DNA from: Streptomyces colonosanans
GTDB taxonomy: Bacteria > Actinomycetota > Actinomycetes > Streptomycetales > Streptomycetaceae
Length of the DNA: 64,000 nt
Direction of reading: 5' to 3'
Assembly: GCF_001866645.1 (NCBI RefSeq)
Contig: NZ_MLYP01000050.1
Location: forward strand, 62,001 to 126,000
A program made the position numbers and the translations under genes. Under the pieces are notes generated by a model. It was not told the origin of the DNA and did no database searches. It worked only from the letters and a program-made list of their open reading frames with translations. Each line of letters starts with the position of its first letter. The stretch's first letter is position 1. Below are positions 33,851 through 42,181 of this stretch, in pieces.

Positions 33851-33886
33851 CACCCGTGCGCGAACGGGTGTGGCGGAGCTTCCGCC
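33851..33886 (-). terminator. Tandem hairpins downstream of dprA
   Basis: CACCCGT/ACGGGTG (33851-33857, 33864-33870) and GGCGGA/TCCGCC (33872-33877, 33881-33886) lie about 100 bp after the dprA stop and before whiG. Confidence 0.45.
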
Positions 33887-33982
33887 GGGCGCGCACGAAT
33901 AGCCCTGTGTGATGTCCGGGGCGGTCAACTACGGGAATTGCCAAGGCTGTCGGGGGTCGCCCGGACGGCCGATCACGCTCGG

Positions 33983-35143
33983 TCAACACCGACCGTGATC
34001 CGGCTGGACGGGGATCGTCGCCTGGCGTGTCAACTTCCAGCCGTCGCCGTGTCGTTCGACAAATCCAAGTGATCGGAGTTCGTACAGTCTCCCGACCACG
34101 TCGTCGGCCGTCGTCCCCGCCTCACGGGCGATCTCGTCCGCCGCGGCGGTGCCACCGGCCGGCAGCGCCGCGAGCACCTGGGTGGCGGCGGGGTCGAGCA
34201 GATCGCGCGGCAGGAGAGGCCCGCGCCGCTCCGGGGCCAGCTCGCCCATCTGTCCGACCAGTTCGACGACATCCGCGGCGTCGGAGACCAGCACGGCGTC
34301 CCCGCGCAGCAATTCGTGCACACCGGCCGAGAGTCCGCTGGTCACCGGTCCGGGCACACCCATCGCGTACCGGCCCAGCCGCTGCGCCGCGCGTGCCGTG
34401 ACCAGCGCGCCGCTGCGGTAGGCCGCCTCGACGACCACGGTGCCCCGAGTGAGGGCCGCGATCACACGGTTTCTGAGGATGAATCTGTTCGGTGTCGGAT
34501 GGTCGCCCGGCGGTAACTCCCCGACGACGAGCCCCTGGTGTGCGATCCTGCTGATCAACTCGGTGTGGCCGCGCGGATAAGGCCGATCGACACCGCAGGC
34601 CAGCACGGCGATGGTGGCGCCGCCGGCCGCGAGTGCGCCCCGGTGGGCGGCGCCGTCCACGCCGTACGCTCCGCCGGAGACCACCACCCAGCCGCGCTCC
34701 GCGAGCCCCGCGCCGAGGTCGGCCGCCGTGTGCGCCCCGTACTCGGTGCAGGCGCGCGCCCCCACGACCGCGACGGACCTGAGGGCCCACATCCGCAGAC
34801 TGGGCCGCCCGCGCACCCAGAGCCCGACGGGCCGGCCGTCACCGAGGTCGTCGAGCTGCACCGGCCACTCGGTCGTGCCGGGGCACACGAATCGCACCCC
34901 TGCCTCCCCCGCCGCGGCCCGGTCCCGCTCCGGCTCGGCCCGCACGGCTCGCGCCCGCATCCCGGCCCATCGCTTGTCCGTCACCCCCGGCAGCCGCCTC
35001 CCGCCCTCGCGCAGCCGCCGGACCACCTCCTCGGCGCCGCGTTCACGCAGCCAGCGCCCTGCCACCTCGTCTCCGGGCTCGATGACCCGGGTGAGGAGCA
35101 TCCGGGCGAAGCATTCGCCGTCCGGAGCGAGCTTCCCGCTCAT
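33983..35143 (-). CDS. dprA: DNA-processing protein DprA (contains a TTA codon)
   Basis: 386-residue Rossmann-fold protein that in naturally competent bacteria loads RecA on incoming single strands; its role in Streptomyces is unclear. The core motifs are visible: VAVVGARACTEYG, VSGGAYGVDGAAHRGAL, VLACGVDRPYPRGH and NRFILRNRVIAAL, followed by a C-terminal winged-helix-like domain (AADEIAREAGTTADDVVGRLYEL). One leucine in VVGELPPGD is encoded by TTA (34514-34516), the rare codon read by the bldA tRNA. The ATG overlaps the stop of the ComM gene by four bases. Confidence 0.93.
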   Translation of the reverse strand: MSGKLAPDGECFARMLLTRVIEPGDEVAGRWLRERGAEEVVRRLREGGRRLPGVTDKRWAGMRARAVRAEPERDRAAAGEAGVRFVCPGTTEWPVQLDDLGDGRPVGLWVRGRPSLRMWALRSVAVVGARACTEYGAHTAADLGAGLAERGWVVVSGGAYGVDGAAHRGALAAGGATIAVLACGVDRPYPRGHTELISRIAHQGLVVGELPPGDHPTPNRFILRNRVIAALTRGTVVVEAAYRSGALVTARAAQRLGRYAMGVPGPVTSGLSAGVHELLRGDAVLVSDAADVVELVGQMGELAPERRGPLLPRDLLDPAATQVLAALPAGGTAAADEIAREAGTTADDVVGRLYELRSLGFVERHGDGWKLTRQATIPVQPDHGRC

Positions 35144-36765
35144 GTCAGCGCCCCGATGGCCATCGGCACGCCCCTCGGAACCCCGGTGCGCAGTTGCAGC
35201 GCCAGGGCGACGTGCGAGGCCTCCGGCCGGTCGTGGCCCACGAGGTCCGCCACGGTCCAGGCCACGCGCAGCACCCGGTCCAGCCCCCGGGCCGTCAACA
35301 CGCCCCGCTCCAGACTGCGCTCGGCCTCGTCCATCGCTCCGCTCGCGGCGCGCCAGCGGGTGCGCAGCTCCCGCCCCGGCACTTCGCTGTTGGTCCGCCA
35401 CGGGGTGCCCGCAAGGCGTGCCGCCGCCCTCTGCCTGGCCTCACGCACCCGGTCGGCCACCGTTGCGGTGGACTCGCCCCGAGCGCCGCGCCCGGTGAGC
35501 GCGGCGCGGCTGACGGAGTCCACCTCCACCCGAAGATCCACCCGGTCCAGGAGCGGGCCGGAGAGCCGGGCCTGATAGCGACGGACCGCCGAGGGCGGGC
35601 ATTCGCACAGGGTGTCGCGCTGCGAGAATCGGCCGCAGGGACAGGGGTTGGCCGCGAGCACCATCAGGAACTTCGCCGGGAACCGCACGACGCCCGCGCT
35701 GCGCGCGATCACGACGTGCCCCGACTCCAGGGGCTGCCGTAGCGCGTCGAGGGCGTGGCTGCTGAACTCTGGAGTTTCGTCCAAAAAGAGGATCCCTCGA
35801 TGAGAGAGCGACACGGCGCCGGGCCGGGCGACATTGGGGCCGCCGCCGACGAGGGCCTGCATGGTGGCCGAGTGGTGCGGGGCGCAGTAGGGGGCCACGT
35901 CGATCAGGGGCTTGCCCGGGGGAAGCAGGCCAGCCACCGAGTGAACCGCCGTGACCTCCAGCGACTCCTCCCGGCTGAGCCGGGGCAGGACGGCGGGCAG
36001 CCGCTCCGCGAGCATCGTCTTCCCGGCGCCGGGCGGCCCTTCCAGGAACAGGTGGTGTCCGCCCGCCGCGGCCACCTCCACCGCCGTGCGCGCGGAGGTC
36101 TGGCCCACGACGTCGGCGAGGTCATGCCCCTGGTCGGGCTGCGGGGCGCCCACGCTGCGCATCCCCGTGGCCGCGCCGGCGCCCGGTACGCGCAGACCGG
36201 CGAGGAGCGGGCCCGGGGAGCCCTGATCGTCGGGCTCCTCGTCGGGTACGGGCTCGTCCGCGAGGACGGCGATCAACTGGCGCAGGCTGCGCACACCGAG
36301 CACGGACACGCCGGGTACCAGCGACGCCTCGGAGGCGGCGCACTCCGGCACGACCACCTGCTCGTAGCCCGCGTCCGCCGCGGCCAGTACCGCCGGCAGG
36401 ATGCCCCGGACGGGCCGCACCCGGCCGTCCAGGCCCAACTCGCCGATCATCACGATGTCGGCGAGCACCCGCGGGTCGATCCGCTCCGCGGCACCGAGCA
36501 CGGCGCAGGCTACGGCGAGGTCGAATCCGCTTCCTGCCTTGGGCACGGAGGCGGGACTCAGCCCGACCGTGAGCTTCTTCTGCGGCCACTCGCCGCCCGA
36601 GTTGACCACCGCCGCCCGTACCCGGTCGCGGCTCTCCGTCAGGCTCTTGTCGGGCAGTCCGACCAGCGCGAAGGCCGCCACGCCCGGTTCGAGGTCGGCC
36701 TGGACCTCGACCACCACGCCCTCGACGCCGACCAGGGCCACGGAACACGTACGCGCGAAGCCCAT
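35140..36765 (-). CDS. comM: YifB/ComM-type Mg chelatase-like AAA ATPase
   Basis: 541 residues. An N-terminal Lon-protease-like fold domain (ALVGLPDKSLTESRDRVRAA) is joined to an AAA+ module: Walker A GPPGAGKTMLAERLP, Walker B GILFLDETPEF, and an ANPCPCG...CxC cysteine cluster that may bind zinc. Members act as branch-migration helicases in natural transformation. Starts at ATG 36765 (a GTG directly before it is also possible) overlapping the yraN stop; ends overlapping dprA by ATGA. The yraN-comM-dprA run is a conserved set. Confidence 0.93.
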   Translation of the reverse strand: MGFARTCSVALVGVEGVVVEVQADLEPGVAAFALVGLPDKSLTESRDRVRAAVVNSGGEWPQKKLTVGLSPASVPKAGSGFDLAVACAVLGAAERIDPRVLADIVMIGELGLDGRVRPVRGILPAVLAAADAGYEQVVVPECAASEASLVPGVSVLGVRSLRQLIAVLADEPVPDEEPDDQGSPGPLLAGLRVPGAGAATGMRSVGAPQPDQGHDLADVVGQTSARTAVEVAAAGGHHLFLEGPPGAGKTMLAERLPAVLPRLSREESLEVTAVHSVAGLLPPGKPLIDVAPYCAPHHSATMQALVGGGPNVARPGAVSLSHRGILFLDETPEFSSHALDALRQPLESGHVVIARSAGVVRFPAKFLMVLAANPCPCGRFSQRDTLCECPPSAVRRYQARLSGPLLDRVDLRVEVDSVSRAALTGRGARGESTATVADRVREARQRAAARLAGTPWRTNSEVPGRELRTRWRAASGAMDEAERSLERGVLTARGLDRVLRVAWTVADLVGHDRPEASHVALALQLRTGVPRGVPMAIGALT

Positions 36766-37136
36766 CACGCCACCCCCCGCGCGTGCTCGACCACCGGGGC
36801 CCCTCGGTCGGGCAGGATCACGCCGACCACGTCGACGCGGACCCCGCCCGGTGGCGCCCCGCCGTGCGCCTGGATCCAGCGCTCGGCGAGAGAGCGCAGC
36901 CGCTCGGCCTTCACCGGCGTCACGGCGGCCATCGGATGCTCGAAACAGCCGCGTCTGCGGGTCTTCACCTCGCAGACGACCAGGACGTCGCCGTCCCGGG
37001 CCACGATGTCGATCTCGCCGCTCCTGCCGCAGCGCCAGTTGCGCTCCAGGACCGTCATCCCGGCCCCGGTCAGTCGCCGGGCGGCCAACTCCTCGCCGTA
37101 CCTGCCTACTGCGCTACGTGCCAGATATGTGTTCAT
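36765..37136 (-). CDS. YraN/UPF0102 family nuclease-like protein
   Basis: 123-residue protein with the restriction-endonuclease-like core GEIDIVARDGDVLVVCEVKTRR, in which the Asp, Glu and Lys of a PD-(D/E)xK site are present. Function not established, possibly DNA processing given its linkage to comM and dprA. The ATG at 37136 follows GGAGGTGG with seven bases spacing; the longer open frame upstream lacks this. Confidence 0.9.
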   Translation of the reverse strand: MNTYLARSAVGRYGEELAARRLTGAGMTVLERNWRCGRSGEIDIVARDGDVLVVCEVKTRRRGCFEHPMAAVTPVKAERLRSLAERWIQAHGGAPPGGVRVDVVGVILPDRGAPVVEHARGVA

Positions 37137-37299
37137 GTCGGCACCACCTCCGGCGCCAACCGTCACGCATCCGGCTCCACGAAGTGGATCTCGGTGGACG
37201 ACTCAGCGATTGTGGACAACTCCGTCACCCACAGGAGTGGGGACGCCCCGTCCTCACGGAGATGTCCCCACCCGTCCACACGGGTGACAGCCTCACCCG

Positions 37300-37608
37300 T
37301 CACCCGCCCGGCAGCTCCAGATCGCTCTTGTTCAGCTCCTCGATGTTCACGTCCTTGAATGTGAGGACCCGTACCTGTTTCACGAAGCGAGCGGGCCGGT
37401 ACATGTCCCACACCCAGGCGTCCGCCATGGACACCTCGAAGAACACCTCGCCCTGGACCGAGTGCACCTGCATCTCGTAGTCGTTGGTGAGGTAGAAACG
37501 CCGTTCAGTCTCGATCACGTATTTGAACAGACCGACGACATCGCGGTACTCCCGGTAGAGCTTCAGCTCCATCTCGGTCTCGTACTTCTCGAGGTCCTCG
37601 GCGCTCAT
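37300..37608 (-). CDS. DUF2469 conserved actinobacterial protein
   Basis: 102-residue acidic protein, MSAEDLEKYETEMELKLYREYRD onward, with the conserved VIETERRFYLTNDYEMQVH and DMYRPARFVKQVRVLTFKDVN. The family is almost confined to actinobacteria and always lies near yraN, rplS or lepB. No biochemical role is known to me. About 160 bp without a recognisable gene separates it from yraN. Confidence 0.9.
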   Translation of the reverse strand: MSAEDLEKYETEMELKLYREYRDVVGLFKYVIETERRFYLTNDYEMQVHSVQGEVFFEVSMADAWVWDMYRPARFVKQVRVLTFKDVNIEELNKSDLELPGG

Positions 37609-37664
37609 GGCATGTTCCCCTTCAGCCGTGCGATCCCACCATTGTGCGCCAGTCCCGCAAGCCC

Positions 37665-38234
37665 CTAGACGATTTCGGTGTCGAGGACCTCGGGCCTGGC
37701 CGGAGGGCCTTCGTCGAACAGCGTGCGCAGCAGCTCGGCGAGTCTCGTCGGGTACACGGTCTCATGTGCCGCGGCCAGTTCCCGGCACGTCCACCACCGT
37801 GCTCCGACGACGCTGCGCTTTTCCAGGTCCGTCAGGCTCTGCGCCGCCGTGGCCGTCTGGGTCGTTCGGGCCAGGTAGTACCACTCGTCCTGGTCCCAGC
37901 GGCGGCCGGCGAACGGGAAGGAGCACCTGCGCTGCCACAGCACCGGGCCCAGTTCGACGTCCGTGATACCGGTCTCCTCGGCCAGTTCGCGCAGCGCGGC
38001 CTGTGCGCGCGTCTCGTCGCCTTCCAGTCCCCCTCCAGGGGTGAACCACCAGTCGTCCGCCGGATCGTCCGGCTCGTGGCCGTGCAGCAGCAGGATGCGG
38101 TCCTGCGGGTCGAGCAGCACCACCCGCGCCACCCGGCGAAGCCCGCCTTCGTACGTGTCCTGTGCCCCGCCCTGACCCACGGCGGCCCCGGACGGCTCGT
38201 ACGGGGCCGCGGGCGAGGACGCCTCAGCGGACAC
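37665..38234 (-). CDS. NUDIX hydrolase
   Basis: 189 residues. The NUDIX box GX5EX7REUXEEXGU is complete in GGLEGDETRAQAALRELA followed by EETGI, preceded by ARVVLLDPQDRILLLHGHE. Hydrolyses a nucleoside diphosphate linked to X; the substrate is unknown. The GTG at 38234 has GGAG seven bases upstream and overlaps the end of sipZ by 11 bp, so it belongs to the signal peptidase operon. Confidence 0.9.
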   Translation of the reverse strand: MSAEASSPAAPYEPSGAAVGQGGAQDTYEGGLRRVARVVLLDPQDRILLLHGHEPDDPADDWWFTPGGGLEGDETRAQAALRELAEETGITDVELGPVLWQRRCSFPFAGRRWDQDEWYYLARTTQTATAAQSLTDLEKRSVVGARWWTCRELAAAHETVYPTRLAELLRTLFDEGPPARPEVLDTEIV

Positions 38235-38967
38235 CGGCCGGCTCCGTCCGCGTGGTACGGCGCTTCCTGCCCGCGCGCTGGGCGATCGGGCCGTACGCCG
38301 CGCCGCCCAACACGAGCACCGCGCCTGCCACGATCGCGCCGAGGATGAGCCGCAGGGGGCCGGGCGACGAGATCGGGCCCAGTGCCTCGAAGCCCGTCGG
38401 GCGGTCCAGCATGCCGTTCATCGGCCACGCCACGGCGTCCACGCGGGCGTCCACCGCGCTGCGCGCCACAGTGCCGCTGAAGGCCTCGGTGAGGTGGGCC
38501 GTGGAGTCGAGGGAGCCGACGCGCTCGTCGCCGAGCAGAAACAGCCTGCCCTGGGGGACCGTGATCGTGGGGATCTTCTTCCATTCCGCTTCCTGGCCCT
38601 TGGCCAGGTACGACTCCTGGATCTGCTTGCCGTTGACGGTCAGCCTGCCGTCGGTGCAGCAGGCGACCGTGTCGCCCCCGACCGCCACGACCCGCTTGAC
38701 CATGGGCATGTCGCCCCAGCTCTTCTGCTTGAAGACGACGACATCGCCGCGCCGGACGTCGGCGTCGTCGACGCGCTGGGCGAGGACCCGGTCACCGGCG
38801 ACGATGGTGGGCGACATGGAGTCGGTCGGCACGGTGTACGGCCGGTAGACGATCGCACCCCAGCCGAACCCGCCGAAGAAGAGCACACAGCCGAGGGCCA
38901 CGGCCAGCCCCGACAGTATGCTGCCGAGCCGTCCGCGGCCCTCTTCTGTACGACCAGTCCTGCTCAT
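38224..38967 (-). CDS. lepB: Type I signal peptidase (SipZ position)
   Basis: 247-residue membrane protease that removes signal peptides. N-terminal membrane anchor (ILSGLAVALGCVLFFGGFGW), catalytic Ser50 in VPTDSMSPT and Lys91 in MVKRVVAVGGD, then GRLFLLGDERVGSLDS. A second membrane helix (LILGAIVAGAVLVLGGAAY) sits near the C-terminus, followed by a basic tail. GGGGGAG lies seven bases before the ATG. Fourth of four tandem signal peptidase genes; shorter conserved box spacing than the others. The gap to the preceding sip gene is 80 bp, so it may have its own promoter. Confidence 0.93.
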   Translation of the reverse strand: MSRTGRTEEGRGRLGSILSGLAVALGCVLFFGGFGWGAIVYRPYTVPTDSMSPTIVAGDRVLAQRVDDADVRRGDVVVFKQKSWGDMPMVKRVVAVGGDTVACCTDGRLTVNGKQIQESYLAKGQEAEWKKIPTITVPQGRLFLLGDERVGSLDSTAHLTEAFSGTVARSAVDARVDAVAWPMNGMLDRPTGFEALGPISSPGPLRLILGAIVAGAVLVLGGAAYGPIAQRAGRKRRTTRTEPAGVR

Positions 38968-39047
38968 GCCAGTGCTCCCCCAGGTCGGAGAATCGACCCC
39001 GTGGCCCGCTGCCGGGCCACGGAAGATCGGCGATCTGGGACGGCACC

Positions 39048-40004
39048 CTACCCGGCGGTACCGTGGCCAGAAACCCTCGGGTTTTCGGCCGTGAGGCGCG
39101 TGGTGAGACGGCGCCTGCGCCACAGCACCAGCGGCACCGCGCCCACCATGCCGAGCGTTCCGGGCACGATCGTGCCGAGGTTCTGGTCGAAGGTGTCCGG
39201 GATCGGCAACGTGTTCCAGCGGGTGGGCGGCCAGGCGATCACGATGGCGCGGCCCACGACGTTGTCCACGGGCACGAAGCCCTGGTCCTTGTCCTTCTGG
39301 TGGTAGCGGGAGTCCAGCGAGTTCTGCCGGTGGTCGCCCATGACCCAGATTTTGCCCGGGGGCACCGTGACCTTGAACTGGCCGCCGTCCGTGTCGACGG
39401 TGCACGGGGTGTTGCCCGGGTACACATACGGCTCGTTCAGCGCGTGGCCGTTGACCATCAGCGGGCCGGTGCCCTTGCACTCGATGGTGTCACCGGCGAC
39501 GCCGACGACCCGCTTGATCAGGTCCTTCTCCTCAGCGGACGGCATCAGGCCGATCCAGCTCAGGGCCGTCTGGAGGGCGTTCGGGTTGGCGGTGGGCTCG
39601 CCCACCAGCCAGTTGTCCGGATCATGGAAGACGACGACCTCACCGCGCGAAGGCTCGGAGCCGAACCACGGGGTCAGCTTGTCGACCAGGACGCGGTCAC
39701 CCTGCTGGAGGGTGTCCTGCATCGAGTCCGAGGGGATCGAGAACGCCTGTACCAGGAACGTCTTGATCAGCAGCGCGAGCACCAGCGCGATGCCGATGAG
39801 GAGCGGAAGTTCCTTCCAGAAGGAGCGCTGATTCTTCGGCGGGCGGTCCTTCTCGTCGCTCTCCTGCGTGCCACCGTCCGAGGGACCGTTCCCGGAGCCG
39901 ACGTGGTCTTCGGTCGGAGAAGCCGCCTCGCCTGGTCGCTCTGGCTTCTCCTCGGGGCCGTCGTGTCCGGACCGTGCGCCGACCGCCAAATCCCCCACAT
40001 CCAC
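39048..40004 (-). CDS. lepB: Type I signal peptidase (SipY position)
   Basis: 318 residues. A long acidic N-terminal region (about 60 residues) precedes the anchor LLIGIALVLALLIKTFLVQ. Catalytic Ser94 in IPSDSMQDT and Lys164 in LIKRVVGVAGD are present, as is the WVMGDHRQNSLDSR box. A C-terminal hydrophobic segment (IVPGTLGMVGAVPLVLW) with RRRR suggests a second membrane helix. The GTG at 40004 has GGAG at the right distance; the start lies inside the extended frame of the preceding signal peptidase gene. Confidence 0.92.
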   Translation of the reverse strand: MDVGDLAVGARSGHDGPEEKPERPGEAASPTEDHVGSGNGPSDGGTQESDEKDRPPKNQRSFWKELPLLIGIALVLALLIKTFLVQAFSIPSDSMQDTLQQGDRVLVDKLTPWFGSEPSRGEVVVFHDPDNWLVGEPTANPNALQTALSWIGLMPSAEEKDLIKRVVGVAGDTIECKGTGPLMVNGHALNEPYVYPGNTPCTVDTDGGQFKVTVPPGKIWVMGDHRQNSLDSRYHQKDKDQGFVPVDNVVGRAIVIAWPPTRWNTLPIPDTFDQNLGTIVPGTLGMVGAVPLVLWRRRRLTTRLTAENPRVSGHGTAG

Positions 40005-40929
40005 TCCTCACTCCGTACCGCCGCCGGCGCCCCAGTCGACGCAGGCCCACCACTCCCATAACGAGCGGGAGTTCCGCAGGGCTCGGGAGGGGGATCAATC
40101 CGTATCGATCCGCGGAGGCCACCCTATGCGACGGTCCCAGTGCGGTGGTCGACCCGCTCGGTACCGACGCATACGTGTCCGGCTCCTCCAGGCGCGTCCA
40201 GTGCCCGACGGGCCAGACGATGACCATGGCGCGGCCGACGACTGACTTCTCCGAGACGGTACCGCCGAACGCCTCGGTGCGGTGATAGCGGGAGTCGGCC
40301 GAGTTGTCGCGATGGTCACCCATGACCCATAGACGGCCCGGCGGAACGGTCACCGAGAACGTCAGGTCGGAAGGTTTGTTCCCCGGGTGAATGTAGGACT
40401 CGTTCAGTGGCACACCGTTGACGGTGACACGCCCCTGCGCATCACAGCACTTGACCGTGTCACCTCCGACCGCCACGACCCGCTTGATGAGGTCCCGGTC
40501 GTTGTCGGAGGGCAGCAGGCCGATCCAGGTGAGCCCTTCCTTGATCTGCTTGACGACGACGGGGTCGTCCTTCTTGGCTGTCTGCTCGCCCGCGAGCCAG
40601 TGGCCGGGGTCCCTGAAGACGACGACGTCGCCGCGCTGCGGCTTGGAGCCGAACCAGGGGGTCAGCTTGTCGACGAGGACACGGTCGCCGACCTGGATCG
40701 TGTTCTCCATGGAGCCCGACGGGATCACGAAGGCCTGCACCAGGAAGGTCTTCAGGACCAAGGCTATGAGGACGGCGACGCCGGCCAGAAGAGGTATCTC
40801 CTTGACCGCGGAACGCCTCCTTTTGCGCTTGACCTTTCGCTGGAGCTTGCGCCGCTCGGCCCGGCTGCGCCCGGTGGAACCGCCACTCGCGGCGCGCCGA
40901 GTGCGGCGCGCTTTGCCGCGGTTACCCAT
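39697..40929 (-). CDS. lepB: Type I signal peptidase (SipX position) with a long out-of-frame C-terminal extension
   Basis: 410 residues as read. The first 300 or so form a normal peptidase: very basic N-terminus, anchor IPLLAGVAVLIALVLKTFLVQ, Ser73 in IPSGSMENT, Lys149 in LIKRVVAVGGD, WVMGDHRDNSADSR, and a C-terminal hydrophobic segment LPLVMGVVGL with RRLGRRRR. From about residue 309 the frame continues 308 bp into the next gene, giving an Arg-rich, low-complexity tail. From memory SipX is about 320 residues elsewhere, so the stop codon seems lost or a frameshift is present. Start ATG 40929 overlaps the end of the preceding gene. Confidence 0.82.
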   Translation of the reverse strand: MGNRGKARRTRRAASGGSTGRSRAERRKLQRKVKRKRRRSAVKEIPLLAGVAVLIALVLKTFLVQAFVIPSGSMENTIQVGDRVLVDKLTPWFGSKPQRGDVVVFRDPGHWLAGEQTAKKDDPVVVKQIKEGLTWIGLLPSDNDRDLIKRVVAVGGDTVKCCDAQGRVTVNGVPLNESYIHPGNKPSDLTFSVTVPPGRLWVMGDHRDNSADSRYHRTEAFGGTVSEKSVVGRAMVIVWPVGHWTRLEEPDTYASVPSGSTTALGPSHRVASADRYGLIPLPSPAELPLVMGVVGLRRLGRRRRYGVRSGCGGFGGRRTVRTRRPRGEARATRRGGFSDRRPRRLRERSLGRWHAGERREGPPAEESALLLEGTSAPHRHRAGARAADQDVPGTGVLDPLGLDAGHPPAG

Positions 40930-41638
40930 GGGCGCCGTCCGCGGCGGGCACGCGCGCGTAGCCACCCGGACGCGTGAGGTGCTGCCAGCGCGCGGAGGGC
41001 CACGCGATCCAGTCGGCCCTGCCGATCACGGCACCGACGGGGATCATGCCGCCGCCCGGCGAGCCAAGGTGGTCACGGGAGTCGCTGGAGTGGCGGCGGT
41101 GGTCGCCGAGCACGAAGAGGGTGCCGTCGGGCACGACGACGTCGAAGGCGACGTCGGACGGGTTGTCCCCGGGATACAGAAACGACGACTCGTCGACCGC
41201 CCGGCCGTTCACCTCGAGCCTCCCCTTCGTGTCGCAGCAGACCACATGGTCTCCACCCACACCGACCACCCGCTTGATGTAGTCGGCGTCCCCGAAATAC
41301 CCGGTGCCGTCGAAGACGACGACGTCTCCCCGCTGCGGCTTCGATCCGAAACGGTACGCCAACTTGTTGACGAGCACGCGGTCCCCGACCCTCAGTCCGC
41401 GCTCCATCGAGCCGCTGGGGATACCGAACGGCTGCACCACGAACGTGCCGAGCAGAAGGAGGAACAGCAGACAGACCAGCGCGGTCAGGGTGATCCGGCC
41501 ACCGGGCAGCCAGTCGGCGATCCGGGACACCAACGCGAAGCGCGACCGTCCCTCCGAGCCCGCCGTGTCCGAGGTTTCCTCGGAATCGGCGGAGTCGGAG
41601 GAGCGGTCGCGCTCCGTGTGCTGTGCTTCGGTGTCCAT
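40922..41638 (-). CDS. lepB: Type I signal peptidase (SipW position)
   Basis: 238 residues. Acidic/serine-rich N-terminus of about 45 residues, one membrane anchor (LTALVCLLFLLLLGTFVVQ), catalytic Ser77 in IPSGSMERG and Lys122 in YIKRVVGVGGD, and the FVLGDHRRHSSDSRD box. No C-terminal membrane helix is seen, unlike the other three. First gene of the sip series, 57 bp downstream of rplS, so probably part of the trmD-rplS operon. Confidence 0.93.
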   Translation of the reverse strand: MDTEAQHTERDRSSDSADSEETSDTAGSEGRSRFALVSRIADWLPGGRITLTALVCLLFLLLLGTFVVQPFGIPSGSMERGLRVGDRVLVNKLAYRFGSKPQRGDVVVFDGTGYFGDADYIKRVVGVGGDHVVCCDTKGRLEVNGRAVDESSFLYPGDNPSDVAFDVVVPDGTLFVLGDHRRHSSDSRDHLGSPGGGMIPVGAVIGRADWIAWPSARWQHLTRPGGYARVPAADGAHG

Positions 41639-41695
41639 AGGGGCCAGATGCTATCCGGCCCCCATACACGCCGACCGGTTCGCCCGGACGAGAAC

Positions 41696-42046
41696 TCAGT
41701 TCTCGCGCTTCTCCTTGATCTTCGCCGCCTTGCCGCGCAGCTCGCGCAGGTAGTACAGCTTGGCGCGGCGCACGTCACCCTTGGTGACCAGCTCGATCTT
41801 CTCCACGATCGGGGTGTGCACCGGGAAGGTGCGCTCGACGCCGACGGAGAAGGAGACCTTGCGGACCGTGAAGGTCTCGCGCACGCCGGAACCCTGGCGG
41901 CGGATCACCACGCCCTTGAACTGCTGCACACGGGAGCGGTTGCCCTCGATGACGCGGACGTGCACGTTGACGGTGTCACCCGGACGGAAGGCCGGGACAT
42001 CGCTGCGCAGCGACGCGGCGTCGACGGAGTCGAGCAGGTGAGACAT
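41696..42046 (-). CDS. rplS: 50S ribosomal protein L19
   Basis: 116-residue ribosomal protein L19 at the subunit interface: MSHLLDSVDAASLRSDVPAF, RPGDTVNVHVRVIEGNRSRV, GVERTFPVHTPIVEKIELV and a lysine-rich end. The ATG at 42046 gives the family N-terminus; nine codons upstream are open but belong to the leader. About 135 bp separates it from trmD. Confidence 0.96.
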   Translation of the reverse strand: MSHLLDSVDAASLRSDVPAFRPGDTVNVHVRVIEGNRSRVQQFKGVVIRRQGSGVRETFTVRKVSFSVGVERTFPVHTPIVEKIELVTKGDVRRAKLYYLRELRGKAAKIKEKREN

Positions 42047-42181
42047 TTCGTCTGCTTTCTTCGCCAATGCCACAGGTCATCGACGGAAGGTAGGTTCTCG
42101 GAAGGAATCGTCGGCCGCGTCGGGGCGGGCGTCGTGTCCCCCTGTGGCAGGGGCGCACACCGGACAGCGGACAACAGCTCG

